Origin: Cohnella cholangitidis
Lineage (GTDB): Bacteria > Bacillota > Bacilli > Paenibacillales > Paenibacillaceae
DNA length: 64,000 nt
Assembly (NCBI RefSeq): GCF_014107495.1
Contig: NZ_CP041969.1
Coordinates: 4,017,501 to 4,081,500 of the forward strand
Reading direction: 5' to 3'
The position numbers and the translations under genes were made by a program. Positions 16,053-23,992 of this stretch are shown piece after piece. How positions within the stretch are numbered: the stretch's first letter is position 1; each line of letters starts with the position of its first letter. A model generated the notes under the pieces. That model worked only from the letters and a program-made list of their open reading frames with translations. It was not told the origin of the DNA and searched no databases.

Positions 16053-17207
16053 ATGATTATTATGCATACGAGCCAGTGTCGTCCGGGAATGAAGCTGGGC
16101 CGATCGATCTATACAGAACAAGGACATGTGTTGGCGGGACGCGGATTCGTGCTGACGGAGCACGCGATTAACAAGCTTCAACAATTGGGATTGCCATACC
16201 TTCATATTGAAGAGCAAGGGACGGAGGATATCGCCCCGGATCAAGCGATCCGCGACGAAACGATTATCGTGCTGCATGGCGCGTTGACGCATGTTATGGA
16301 CGAGCTGTCCGGCGGAGTTAAGGATAAGCTGTCTCCTAGCGTGGTTCGTTTCTGCTTCGATGCGTCGAAGCTTCTGATCGACGATCTGAGAACGCGCCGG
16401 AACCACTTATGCTTGCCGGTGCATCTGACGACGACGTTAACGGACGGGGATAAGCAGCATTTTCTGGAGCACGCGATGAATGTCGGCGTATGCGCGACTC
16501 GATTAGGCTTGGACGAAGGCTTGGTCGGGGAGGATTTGCAGGCATTGGCGATGGGGGCGATGCTTCACGACGTGGGCAGGCTGCTCTTGCCGGACGGTTT
16601 GAAGGCACGGGTGACGCAAAACGACAAGCTGTACATGACTCACGCGGAGCTTGGGTTTAAGCTGTTGCGCGACAGCGGGTTCCCGCTTATGGCGGCTCAC
16701 TGCGCCTTGTTCCACCATGAGAGAATGGACGGCAGCGGGTATCCGTTCGGGTTGGAAGGAAGAAAGATTCATCCGCATCACCAATGGATCAGCATCTTCG
16801 ATATGTTCGACACGCTCGTTAACGGCCGCGGCAACGGAGCGCCGATGCTTCCGCACGAAGCTCTGGAAGTATTGTACGGCGGAGCGGGAACGCTCTACGA
16901 TATGGACAAGGTATGCAGATTGCGCGACGATATGGCCTTGTTTCCAAGAGGTACTACGGTACGCTTAAGCACGGGAGAGCTTGGAGTCGTATCCGCCTTG
17001 CACGATGACACGAAGCAACGGCCTATCGTGCGCGTTATTCGCACGCCCGAGGGTCAGTTGTTGCCGCAGCCGTACGAAGTCGATCTTAAACGTCAGCTCG
17101 ATCTGATGATTAGCGGCGTAGGGAACGACAAATCCGGCAAGCTGTTGGTCGGGGGCGTACCGGAAGAGGCAGAACAGCGCTCGAATAAAGTATTTCACCT
17201 CGTGTGA
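16053..17207 (+). CDS. HD-GYP domain protein (probable c-di-GMP phosphodiesterase)
   Basis: 384 aa. After an N-terminal region of about 130 residues comes an HD-GYP domain with the metal-binding HD in MLHDVGRLLLP and the signature HHERMDGSGYP, both intact. Such proteins usually hydrolyse cyclic di-GMP to pGpG or GMP and so affect motility and biofilm. The C-terminal 90 residues (RGTTVRLSTGELGVV onwards) form a small beta-rich domain common in Paenibacillaceae HD-GYP proteins. AAAAGGGAGATGAAAGT precedes the start. It is divergent from the two-component operon and may share its operator. Confidence 0.85.
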   Translation: MIIMHTSQCRPGMKLGRSIYTEQGHVLAGRGFVLTEHAINKLQQLGLPYLHIEEQGTEDIAPDQAIRDETIIVLHGALTHVMDELSGGVKDKLSPSVVRFCFDASKLLIDDLRTRRNHLCLPVHLTTTLTDGDKQHFLEHAMNVGVCATRLGLDEGLVGEDLQALAMGAMLHDVGRLLLPDGLKARVTQNDKLYMTHAELGFKLLRDSGFPLMAAHCALFHHERMDGSGYPFGLEGRKIHPHHQWISIFDMFDTLVNGRGNGAPMLPHEALEVLYGGAGTLYDMDKVCRLRDDMALFPRGTTVRLSTGELGVVSALHDDTKQRPIVRVIRTPEGQLLPQPYEVDLKRQLDLMISGVGNDKSGKLLVGGVPEEAEQRSNKVFHLV

Positions 17208-17277
17208 GCATACAAAAAAATCCAGTCGCGAAAATCTTGACTTTTGCCGCGAAAAATCCTATCCTAATAAAGGATTT

Positions 17278-17353
<76 letters not shown>

Positions 17354-17369
17354 CTAAACAATCCTTCAA

Positions 17370-17406
17370 TAACGCGCTTTCCGAGATTCTCGGAGGCGCG
17401 TTTTTT
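17370..17406 (+). terminator. Intrinsic terminator after tRNA-Thr
   Basis: AACGCGC pairs with GCGCGTT, enclosing an inner CCGAG/CTCGG hairpin, followed by TTTTTT. Confidence 0.85.
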
Positions 17407-17413
17407 GCATGGT

Positions 17414-18082
17414 TTATTTACGAATACCGCCGATCGTTAACGGCTCGTTAACGAGCCGTTTTGTAAAAACGACTAGCCGTGCTTCATGTTCGCGTTTTTT
17501 TCTGCTATACCGACCTGCGCATGTAATCAAATTTAGCCTGGATTCGTTAATTGGACCGAATATTCTCCCGATGGGAGCTTCGGAAGTTTTGAAAACTTCA
17601 ACGGATTCAACGACAAAAGCAATGGCGCGCCCCTTATCGTTTTTTATGAAGACGGGATCGCCTTTTTTCAATTTTTTCAAATCGAAAAATACCGCAGGCC
17701 CGTTATAGGTATCGACATGCCCGTCCATAACGGCATTTCCTGTTGCACCCGGCAAAATACCGGTGGATAAGTAGCCTACTTTTTCAGTGCTGTCAGGTAC
17801 ACCCATTCGACCGTTGTCGGAAACGTTAACGGGCTGGATGGCTGCATGGACGTTAATGGTAGGAATATAAATACGCGCGGGAATAATCCCGTCGTTGGCC
17901 TTTTTTTGCTTAGAAGGAATAGGGGGGACGGGTAACTTGATTTCTTGTTCTTTCTTGTTTTCTGGAAAGTATGAAGGTTCGTTAGCATTTGTGTAGGTTT
18001 TTGTTTTTTCATTGACTTTGGAGCAATTGGTATTACTGACGATAAGCGCAAGCATTACAACGCATATTAGCCACTTTTTCAT
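17414..18082 (-). CDS. Class F-like sortase
   Basis: 222 aa secreted transpeptidase. A hydrophobic N-terminus (about residues 4-17) ends near a Cys, but the sequence before it (VSNTNC) is a poor lipobox, so it may be a membrane anchor. The catalytic set is visible: His in NAVMDGHVDTYNG, Cys in LNLITCAGRY and Arg in HEARLVVF. Class F sortases recognise LPxTG-like signals; the next gene upstream on this strand encodes a small protein ending in LPKTG, 45 bases away, so they look like an enzyme-substrate pair. The gene ends close to the tRNA terminator. Confidence 0.85.
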   Translation of the reverse strand: MKKWLICVVMLALIVSNTNCSKVNEKTKTYTNANEPSYFPENKKEQEIKLPVPPIPSKQKKANDGIIPARIYIPTINVHAAIQPVNVSDNGRMGVPDSTEKVGYLSTGILPGATGNAVMDGHVDTYNGPAVFFDLKKLKKGDPVFIKNDKGRAIAFVVESVEVFKTSEAPIGRIFGPINESRLNLITCAGRYSRKKREHEARLVVFTKRLVNEPLTIGGIRK

Positions 18083-18127
18083 AATGAATTAAAGAAAAGG
18101 GAGATCGATAATCTCCCTTTATCCTCC

Positions 18128-18436
18128 CTACTCGGTTTGTTCGCTTGCACCGCCGAATCCCGTTTTTGGCAATTCGCTAATTTCTTTTGCCTTTAAGCTT
18201 TTGGCATGGAGGCTCTTAGCTTTCATTCCTTTAGCATGAATTTTACTTTCGTGTTTGTGGTGTTTTTTGGCTTTAATTTTCTTCTCGTGCGCAGCTTTCA
18301 TATGAACTTTATGCTCGTGTTTTTTCTCGACTTTTTGCTCGTGCTTTTTCTCGGCTACCGGTACGGCCGCGAAAGCCGCAGAACTTGCGGTTAACAACAT
18401 GCATGCGGATAATAACGTAACTATGGTCTTCTTCAT
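18128..18436 (-). CDS. Small secreted Lys/His-rich LPKTG protein, likely sortase substrate
   Basis: 102 aa. A signal peptide (MKKTIVTLLSACMLLTASS, cleavage near AFA-AVP) is followed by about 65 residues made largely of Lys, His, Glu and Ala (for example EKKHEHKVHMKAAHEKK), giving a polycationic, possibly metal- or teichoic-acid-binding segment. It ends SELPKTGFGGASEQTE: an LPxTG motif with no hydrophobic helix or positive tail after it, unlike classical sortase substrates. The start at 18436 has AGGAGG eight bases upstream. The sortase gene follows directly, so the two are probably co-transcribed. Confidence 0.8.
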   Translation of the reverse strand: MKKTIVTLLSACMLLTASSAAFAAVPVAEKKHEQKVEKKHEHKVHMKAAHEKKIKAKKHHKHESKIHAKGMKAKSLHAKSLKAKEISELPKTGFGGASEQTE

Positions 18437-18587
18437 TGGAGAGCCTCCTAAAATAAATTGTGAGCCAATCGGCTGCTCTGTCATTATGTCCGTTGTTTAT
18501 TTGATCATGAGTGTCAATTAATTCCGCAGTATGAAATCGGCCGATTTCGAAACCCTAATATGGCGAATTAAGCTAGGATGGTGGATT

Positions 18588-19334
18588 ATGCTGAAACGGA
18601 AATGCTTGTATTGCCTCATGGGTCTCTCCGTTCTGTTAATGAATAGCGAAGCGGAGGCGCAACCATTTAAGAAAGACAGATTTTATTATGAGAAGAAAGG
18701 CGAGATGATCTGGGAAGTTCAAACGGATCGTAAAATGATTGCGTTAACGTTCGATGACGGACCGGATAAGGTACAAACGAATCAGATATTGGATTTGCTT
18801 GAAAAGTACGACGCGAAATGCACTTTCTTCGTGGTCGGAAGCCGAGTGATTAAAAATCCGGAGACCATGAAAAGGATTGTCGAGAAGGGACACGAGGTTG
18901 CTAACCATACTTTCAATCACGTGTACTTCAATCCACCCGCATCGGCCCGTAAAGTGGAACAGGAAATCGAACGAACCGAACAAGAGATCTATCGTACGAC
19001 AGGTAAAAAGTCATTATTGTTTCGTCCGCCAGGGGGGATTTACGACGATACGATCGTCCAAGTATCCAATCGCATGGGGTTAATTCCCGTCATGTGGTCG
19101 TGGCATCAGGATACCAAGGACTGGAGCAAGCCGGGAGTGCTGAGGATAAGGGATAAAGTGTTACGGAACGCCCATAACGGAGATATCGTGCTGCTGCACG
19201 ATCATGTGAAGGGGCAGTCGCAAACGATTGCGGCGCTTGAGATGATATTGCCTGAATTGTCCGCCAGGGGATATCGTCTGGTGACGGTTTCCGAGTTAAT
19301 CAAATCCTCGTTGTCCAAAGAAGTTCGAAAATAG
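18588..19334 (+). CDS. Polysaccharide deacetylase (NodB domain)
   Basis: About 248 aa. A signal peptide (LYCLMGLSVLLMNSEAEAQ) precedes a NodB homology domain with the expected motifs: TFDDGPD (catalytic Asp and metal Asp), HTFNHVYF in the place of HSxxH, RPPGG, DTKDW and VLLHDH. Such enzymes remove N-acetyl groups from peptidoglycan or chitin-like sugars outside the cell. The second motif reads HTFNH, which keeps both metal-binding His. The start at 18588 follows AGGATGG; the frame is open to 18531. It is divergent from the sortase pair. Confidence 0.88.
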   Translation: MLKRKCLYCLMGLSVLLMNSEAEAQPFKKDRFYYEKKGEMIWEVQTDRKMIALTFDDGPDKVQTNQILDLLEKYDAKCTFFVVGSRVIKNPETMKRIVEKGHEVANHTFNHVYFNPPASARKVEQEIERTEQEIYRTTGKKSLLFRPPGGIYDDTIVQVSNRMGLIPVMWSWHQDTKDWSKPGVLRIRDKVLRNAHNGDIVLLHDHVKGQSQTIAALEMILPELSARGYRLVTVSELIKSSLSKEVRK

Positions 19335-19406
19335 TCGAAAAATAGCGATTATGAATAATAAAGGACCTATCCGCGAAGGATAACTTTGGAGGTGAGGTGA
19401 TCAATC

Positions 19407-19880
19407 ATGTTCAAGCGTTGTACGGTAATGATTTTGTCTGTCGCATTGTGCTTCTCGTTAGCCGGCTGTACTAAAACCAACCAGTACAAAGCTCGCTCGA
19501 CGGAGCATCGCAACGTTATCGATGGGGCTCATCCGAACGCGAACAAACGAGTGTCCGAAAAAATAGCCAAGGATGTATCATCCGTCAAGGGAATCAGTAA
19601 AGCAACCGTTGTCGTGCACAATCGCGACGTGATAATCGGGCTGGATGTTAAAGGCGGAGAAAACGCGGCAGCCGTAGAACAAAAAGTGGTACAAGCCGCG
19701 CATAAGTCGGAACCTGGTTATACGGTGCATGTGACGGCGGAGAGAGGCCTTCACACCCGTATCCAAAATCTTCATTCTCAAATGTTGCCTTTGGATGGCC
19801 ACCCCGTCCGAAACTTCACCGAAGATGTAGGGATATTAATCCAAGATATAGGCAACAGGGTAACTAGACCGTTGCGCTGA
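19407..19880 (+). CDS. YhcN/YlaJ-family spore lipoprotein
   Basis: 157 aa. A lipoprotein signal (ALCFSLAGCTK, lipobox LAGC) is followed by the YhcN/YlaJ domain: KRVSEKIAKDVSSVKGISKA, VVVHNRDVIIGLDVKG and the C-terminal LIQDIGNRVTRPLR. Family members are found on the inner forespore membrane in Bacillus, so expression late in sporulation is likely. GGAGGTGAGGTG is the ribosome site. It follows the deacetylase by 72 bases and is closed by a terminator. Confidence 0.85.
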   Translation: MFKRCTVMILSVALCFSLAGCTKTNQYKARSTEHRNVIDGAHPNANKRVSEKIAKDVSSVKGISKATVVVHNRDVIIGLDVKGGENAAAVEQKVVQAAHKSEPGYTVHVTAERGLHTRIQNLHSQMLPLDGHPVRNFTEDVGILIQDIGNRVTRPLR

Positions 19881-19885
19881 TCTAC

Positions 19886-19925
19886 ATAGACCGTCGCTTT
19901 GATTAAGCGGCGGTCTATTACTCTT
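19886..19925 (+). terminator. Intrinsic terminator
   Basis: ATAGACCG and CGGTCTAT form the base of a hairpin with an inner CGCTT/AAGCGG pairing, followed by TACTCTTTT. Confidence 0.7.
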
Positions 19926-19999
19926 TTAATATTTCGCGTTTTATGTATTGCAAAACAATCTGAGTAATGGTATTATCTTATCTTGTGAGCCATTATTTC

Positions 20000-20075
<76 letters not shown>

Positions 20076-20088
20076 TTTTACGTCAATC

Positions 20089-20126
20089 GATCCTCGTTCA
20101 GCCTCAGGCTAACGGGGATTTTTTGT
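20089..20126 (+). terminator. Intrinsic terminator after tRNA-Thr
   Basis: GATCCTCGTTCAGCC pairs with GGCTAACGGGGAT over a TCA loop (one bulge), followed by TTTTTTG. Confidence 0.8.
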
Positions 20127-20253
20127 TATTTTGAACAAATGGTGAAATTTGTCGAAACGCTTTACTAGATAAGGGAAATCCTGTATCCTTGTCGAAGGGC
20201 GTTTTCCGAATGGAAAAATATAACAATAGAGCGCCAACGGGAGGAAATGGATA

Positions 20254-20922
20254 ATGAGAGATTCATCGAAAAAAGGTTTGAAAATGGCCATTGCGTTAGC
20301 TGCGCTGGCTTTGGCTTTAACCGCTTGCGGAGGTTCCAAAGACGACAACAAGAATAATGCTTCACCGTCCGCATCGGAGTCTGCTTCTTCATCTGCATCG
20401 CCATCCGCATCTGCGTCGGCTTCGCCTTCTGCCGAAGCGAGCGCACCGGCTTCCTCCGAAGCTGCCGCTGGATTCAAAACCTTCAAAGACAGCACTTACG
20501 GAACGACCCTTCAGTATCCGGAAGATTGGACTTTCCAAGAAAACATTGGCGGAGCAATCGTTGCGTTCTTGTCTCCTAAGGAAAGCGACAGTGACTTGTT
20601 CCAAGAAAATATTAACTTCCTGATTCAAGATTTGGGCGGGCAAGAAGTTAAGTTGGCTGATTACGTAGAAGCTACGAAACAGCAGCTTGGCACGCTCATC
20701 ACAGATTTCAAGCTCGAGGACGAGGGTTCCGAAGCGGAAGACGGAGTCGAGGCATATCACCTTCTCTATAGCGGAAAACAAGGAGATTACACCTTGAAAT
20801 GGCAACAAAGCTTCGCGATTATCGAAGGAAAAGCTTATGTCATCACTTATACGGCAGAATCGGGCAGCTTCGACAAGTTCGTGGAGCAAGCCGGATCGAT
20901 CGCGGAATCTTGGGATTATTAA
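20254..20922 (+). CDS. Lipoprotein with Ser/Ala-rich linker and PsbP-like domain
   Basis: 222 aa. The signal ends in a lipobox (LALTACGG), so the protein is anchored to the outer face of the membrane. A low-complexity linker of Ser, Ala and Pro (about residues 36-72) leads to a compact domain starting FKTFKDSTYGTTLQYPEDW, typical of PsbP/DcrB-like secreted domains, and ending QAGSIAESWDY. The role is unknown. GGGAGGAAA lies ahead of the start. A strong terminator follows. Confidence 0.75.
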   Translation: MRDSSKKGLKMAIALAALALALTACGGSKDDNKNNASPSASESASSSASPSASASASPSAEASAPASSEAAAGFKTFKDSTYGTTLQYPEDWTFQENIGGAIVAFLSPKESDSDLFQENINFLIQDLGGQEVKLADYVEATKQQLGTLITDFKLEDEGSEAEDGVEAYHLLYSGKQGDYTLKWQQSFAIIEGKAYVITYTAESGSFDKFVEQAGSIAESWDY

Positions 20923-20937
20923 TTCATATTTATAAAA

Positions 20938-20977
20938 TACGAAGCGCGGTCCGTCAGTGGACCGCGCTTTTCGTATG
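20938..20977. terminator. Bidirectional intrinsic terminator
   Basis: ATACGAAGCGCGGTCC pairs with GGACCGCGCTTTTCGTAT. It ends the lipoprotein gene and overlaps the last codons of the convergent ImmA-like gene. Confidence 0.85.
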
Positions 20978-21514
20978 GAGGTTTATTCGCAACAATCGTT
21001 GATCGGCCTCTTGCTTCAACGTCTCCTCCCACAGAATAGAAGCGAACATTCTTCGTTGGACCTGCTCCAACCTTTTGCGGGCGAGCTCGAACGTTACCCC
21101 GAAATGACAGGCCAAACTCTCGGCGGCTTCGTCTATTCTCCTAGGAAGCTTGAAATGGCGCAGCATGAAGAAAGGCATGGCCGCGTACAGCACGAACCGA
21201 TTGGCTTCCGCTTCCTGGCCCTCGCAGAACAGGCGAGGCATGGTCGTCTGATTCCCGGCATGCCGAAGAACGTGGCACAGCTCGTGCAAGAAGTCCTCCC
21301 ATTGAGCTTCCGAGCCTTGCCGCTGATCGATCAAGATGGTGCGCATGCCCATATACTCCAAAGCGCGGCTGGTATCCTTCATATAATGCACCCACACGTC
21401 TAGGCGAGAGGCTACTTCTTCAACGTTCAGTTGCGATGGGGCAGTGATTCCTGATTTCAGCCACAACTGCTCTATCCATTGTTCCAATGGGGTCGTTTGA
21501 TAGTATCGGTACAT
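20954..21514 (-). CDS. ImmA/IrrE-family metallopeptidase
   Basis: 186 aa. The zinc-protease motif HELCH (HExxH) sits at about residues 77-81 in DFLHELCHVLRHAGNQ, with a downstream Glu in EGQEAEANRFVLYAAMP. ImmA-type proteases cleave Xre-type phage repressors to induce integrated elements. The Xre gene lies directly upstream on the same strand, so this is the likely antirepressor of the tail cluster. A hairpin terminator between the two genes may keep its level low. Its end lies inside the lipoprotein gene's terminator. Confidence 0.85.
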   Translation of the reverse strand: MYRYYQTTPLEQWIEQLWLKSGITAPSQLNVEEVASRLDVWVHYMKDTSRALEYMGMRTILIDQRQGSEAQWEDFLHELCHVLRHAGNQTTMPRLFCEGQEAEANRFVLYAAMPFFMLRHFKLPRRIDEAAESLACHFGVTFELARKRLEQVQRRMFASILWEETLKQEADQRLLRINLHTKSAVH

Positions 21515-21557
21515 AGTCCCGTCCTTTGAGATGAGAATGTATGTTCGTATTTCGTGG

Positions 21558-21583
21558 GAAAAGAAAAGCCCTTACGGGCTTAG
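21558..21583 (-). terminator. Terminator between repressor and protease genes
   Basis: On the minus strand AAGCCCGTAAGGGCTT is followed by TTCTTTT. It may attenuate transcription from the repressor gene into the ImmA-like gene. Confidence 0.65.
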
Positions 21584-21588
21584 CGCGT

Positions 21589-21993
21589 CTAGTTATTTCC
21601 TTGTTGATCTCCGGGTTTCCTACCTTTTTCCTTCTCTTGAATGAACTCCCAAAAACGTCGCATCTCTTCTTTGCGTTCCTCCGGGGCGTTCAAGTAATCT
21701 TTGAAAAATACCCCGTGCTCCGGATTGTTGATGAATTCCTCGAAAGCCGGATATTCGACCGTTCCGGAAGAATCAAGGAGGTCCAAGGACGCATTGTCCG
21801 TCCGTCCTAGCAAGTAATCCGTGGTCGTGCGGTAATATTCCGCGAAGCGGCTGAGCATGTCCGGATCAGGCTTCCGGTCATCGGATTCGTATCGGGAGAG
21901 CTGGACGTTGCTTATGCCTAAGTGCTTGGCCGCATCTAGTTGCGTTTTGCCGAATTTCTCGCGTCGTTCCCGAAGCCGCAAACCCAACGACAT
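21589..21993 (-). CDS. Xre/ImmR-type repressor of the tail cluster
   Basis: 134 aa. The N-terminal helix-turn-helix reads LRERREKFGKTQLDAAKHLG then SNVQLSRYESDDRKPDPDML, followed by AEYYRTTTDYLLGR, a typical Xre ending. The C-terminal 65 residues are acidic to basic and charged, probably the dimerisation or protease-sensitive part. Divergent promoters and five copies of a TTACC/TGGTAA-type operator lie between this gene and the tail operon, so it should repress both itself and the operon. AGAAGG precedes the start. Confidence 0.88.
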   Translation of the reverse strand: MSLGLRLRERREKFGKTQLDAAKHLGISNVQLSRYESDDRKPDPDMLSRFAEYYRTTTDYLLGRTDNASLDLLDSSGTVEYPAFEEFINNPEHGVFFKDYLNAPEERKEEMRRFWEFIQEKEKGRKPGDQQGNN

Positions 21994-22024
21994 TGTGATC
22001 TACCTTCTTTAATAGGATATCTAT

Positions 22025-22235
22025 AGTATATCAAATTTTTCCGTTTTGGTAAACTTAATAATTTGCCATTTTGGTAAAATAACAATTGACTTTGCCTATA
22101 TGGCAATATATGATAGTTATAAGTTACCGATTTGGTAATTATTGAGCCGCAAACTACAAGGTGAATTCAGATTCATCACACAGAGTAAGGGAAACCATTT
22201 TCTTTTTTAACTTCAAAGTTTACCAAAATGGCAAA
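22025..22235. promoter_or_regulatory. Divergent promoters with five repressor operators
   Basis: Five related dyads occur: 22038-22053 (TTTCCGTTTTGGTAAA), 22062-22078 (TTTGCCATTTTGGTAAA), 22092-22106 (TTGCCTATATGGCAA), 22123-22139 (GTTACCGATTTGGTAAT) and 22219-22235, which is the exact reverse complement of the second. The rightward promoter is TTGACT (22086-22091), 17 bases, TATGAT (22109-22114), with the third dyad filling its spacer. The leftward promoter is probably TTTACC (22053-22048) and TATACT (22030-22025), overlapped by the first dyad. The layout indicates autoregulation by the Xre repressor. Confidence 0.8.
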
Positions 22236-22257
22236 ATACAAAGGGGAGAGTGAACAG

Positions 22258-22824
22258 ATGAATACCACATCAATCACTAATTTAGGGTCCGCTACATTAG
22301 AAAGCTATTTAGAGACAAGGAGAATGCTGCTTCGCAAAGCGGATGAACTGACAGTCCGAATCAGCCGGCTTGAGCCGGTCCAAACGCTTGAGGAGATGAA
22401 CGAGATTCTTGCATTAGATAAAGACCGCCGATTGGTCATGGAAATGATCGCAAGCTGCTCTTACGTTATCGAATGGCTCCAGACCGGGAGAAGACCCGGC
22501 AACCAGAGAGGAATCGAACGCCGCGCGGGTTATCAAAGGGAAGTGCTGACGGATCCCGCGAAATTGCCGTCGGTTCCGAGCGCGGAGGTGACCGATGCTT
22601 CCCGGGAGGTTTCGGAAGTTAGCCGATTTCGGCTCGAAGCCGCCCTGCGCGGATTAACCGAAAGAGAACGCAGCTGCTACATGCTCGCCCATGGCGAATG
22701 CTACTCTTTCGCAGAGATTGCCGCCTTGCTCAACATTAGCAAATCGAGCGTAGGCACTTACATGACGCGCGCCCAGCGCAAAGTCGAGAACAACGTTAGC
22801 AGCATCCTTATCCTCGTCGGATAA
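22258..22824 (+). CDS. Sigma-70 region 4-like activator of the tail operon
   Basis: About 188 aa. The N-terminal half is helical (SYLETRRMLLRKADELTVRI). The C-terminal 60 residues match sigma region 4 with a helix-turn-helix: LRGLTERERSCYMLAHGE, FAEIAALLNISKSSVGTYMT, RAQRKVE. Similar proteins (Xpf in B. subtilis PBSX and positive-control sigma-like factors) activate late phage genes. It is the first gene rightward of the operators, and the last dyad lies 23 bases before its start. The ATG at 22258 follows AAAGGGGAGAG. Confidence 0.78.
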   Translation: MNTTSITNLGSATLESYLETRRMLLRKADELTVRISRLEPVQTLEEMNEILALDKDRRLVMEMIASCSYVIEWLQTGRRPGNQRGIERRAGYQREVLTDPAKLPSVPSAEVTDASREVSEVSRFRLEAALRGLTERERSCYMLAHGECYSFAEIAALLNISKSSVGTYMTRAQRKVENNVSSILILVG

Positions 22825-22895
22825 GCCGATCGCCGGGTTGTCGTACGATTGCCACCTAATAGTGTGAGGACAAATTGATGGAGAGGAGGATGTAC

Positions 22896-22940
22896 ATGGC
22901 AAAGATCAACTTACCTGATCGCTATGGGCTTCTGCTATGA
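22896..22940 (+). CDS. Possible 14-residue leader peptide coupled to the next gene
   Basis: The frame MAKINLPDRYGLLL begins at 22896, seven bases after a strong GAGAGGAGGA site, and its TGA overlaps the ATG of the next gene (ATGA). The next gene has no ribosome site of its own, so translation of this peptide would couple the two. An in-frame ATG at 22878 would lengthen it by six residues. Confidence 0.45.
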   Translation: MAKINLPDRYGLLL

Positions 22941-23785
22941 GATCGGCGATCAAACAACGGTTGACGGAGCAAATTCCGTTAATCGACGGACGGGTAGTCG
23001 AAGTTCACGATCCCGTGGATAGCCTGATCAAACCCTATGTTTTACTTGTGCAGGGTGCCGATTCGGTTGATACGCTTTGGACCGGATTACGAACCACATT
23101 TGAAATCTGGCCTTACGTAGCCGAGACATCGGATTTCGCAGGCGTTGATGAGCTTTCGAAGCTGATTATTACTTCGTTGGACGGACAAGCCATCGAAGAT
23201 ACGGATACCGACGAAGCGTTCACTTGTCATTATGACGGGAATGTCGGAGCCGACAAAGTCGACGCCGAGCGGAATGCTCTTACCCGGGGGCTTCGGTTTT
23301 CCGTCATCTCCGTGCGAAGAAGCACAGAACCCGAAATCTCGCAGGAAGATGACTGGCTGTCAGCCCTCTCGAACTGGACCAGTGATTTGTTGGACAGTGA
23401 AGACTGGCAGGTGTATTGCGGCCAATGGCCAACCAACTATGTTCGGCCGTCCGTCTTATGGAGATTGGAAGGCGCCGAAACTAACGCAAGTACTAGGGCG
23501 GCCACGATCGAGGTTCGCAAAAAAGCGATCGGCCATATTGTCGGACGAACGCTGAGCGAGCAAACGGCAACCGTTTTGGAGCTTGCGCAAGGTCTGACCA
23601 GCGTCGTGAAGATTCCGTTAAACGTATCCGATCGTCGTTATCTAACCGTGTTCAACCCGATCGTCGATCTAGAGCAGGACATGATGACGGAAGGACAGAT
23701 CTCGGTAACTCTATCGCGTAAAATCGATCGTCGACCCGAAATGGGTCCACTAATGGGATCCGTCCATTTTAACTCCAAATTATGA
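22937..23785 (+). CDS. Tail-cluster protein of unknown function before the sheath gene
   Basis: 282 aa, not confidently recognised. By position, before the sheath gene, it corresponds to XkdI/XkdJ-type or tail-terminator proteins of PBSX-like elements. It appears to have two similar-sized halves; the N-terminal one contains LIKPYVLLVQGADSVDTLWTG. It depends on translational coupling to the upstream 14-residue frame. No transmembrane segment or enzymatic motif is seen. Confidence 0.6.
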   Translation: MRSAIKQRLTEQIPLIDGRVVEVHDPVDSLIKPYVLLVQGADSVDTLWTGLRTTFEIWPYVAETSDFAGVDELSKLIITSLDGQAIEDTDTDEAFTCHYDGNVGADKVDAERNALTRGLRFSVISVRRSTEPEISQEDDWLSALSNWTSDLLDSEDWQVYCGQWPTNYVRPSVLWRLEGAETNASTRAATIEVRKKAIGHIVGRTLSEQTATVLELAQGLTSVVKIPLNVSDRRYLTVFNPIVDLEQDMMTEGQISVTLSRKIDRRPEMGPLMGSVHFNSKL

Positions 23786-23799
23786 ACGAGGTGGTACGA

Positions 23800-23991
23800 A
23801 TGGCAAGCAAGAAATCCGGAATGATCGAGTCGAAATATACCCGGGATGAATTTATAGAGAATGCGCAGGCGCTCTTTCAAGTAAAGCCCGAAATCGTCGC
23901 AGGCGCGATTCATGAAGTCAAGCAAAATCAACTTACCATCGACGAAGCGAAACGCTTAGTCGCTCAATTTCTGAAAAGGAAGGTGCTTTAA
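23800..23991 (+). CDS. Small tail-cluster protein, about 63 aa
   Basis: The product (MASKKSGMIESKYTRDEFIE then NAQALFQVKPEIVAGAIHEV) is a small helical protein found just ahead of sheath genes in PBSX-like elements. GAGGTGG lies six bases before 23800; an ATG at 23782 overlapping the previous stop would add six residues. It ends one base before the sheath start region. Function unknown. Confidence 0.6.
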   Translation: MASKKSGMIESKYTRDEFIENAQALFQVKPEIVAGAIHEVKQNQLTIDEAKRLVAQFLKRKVL

Positions 23992-23992
23992 C

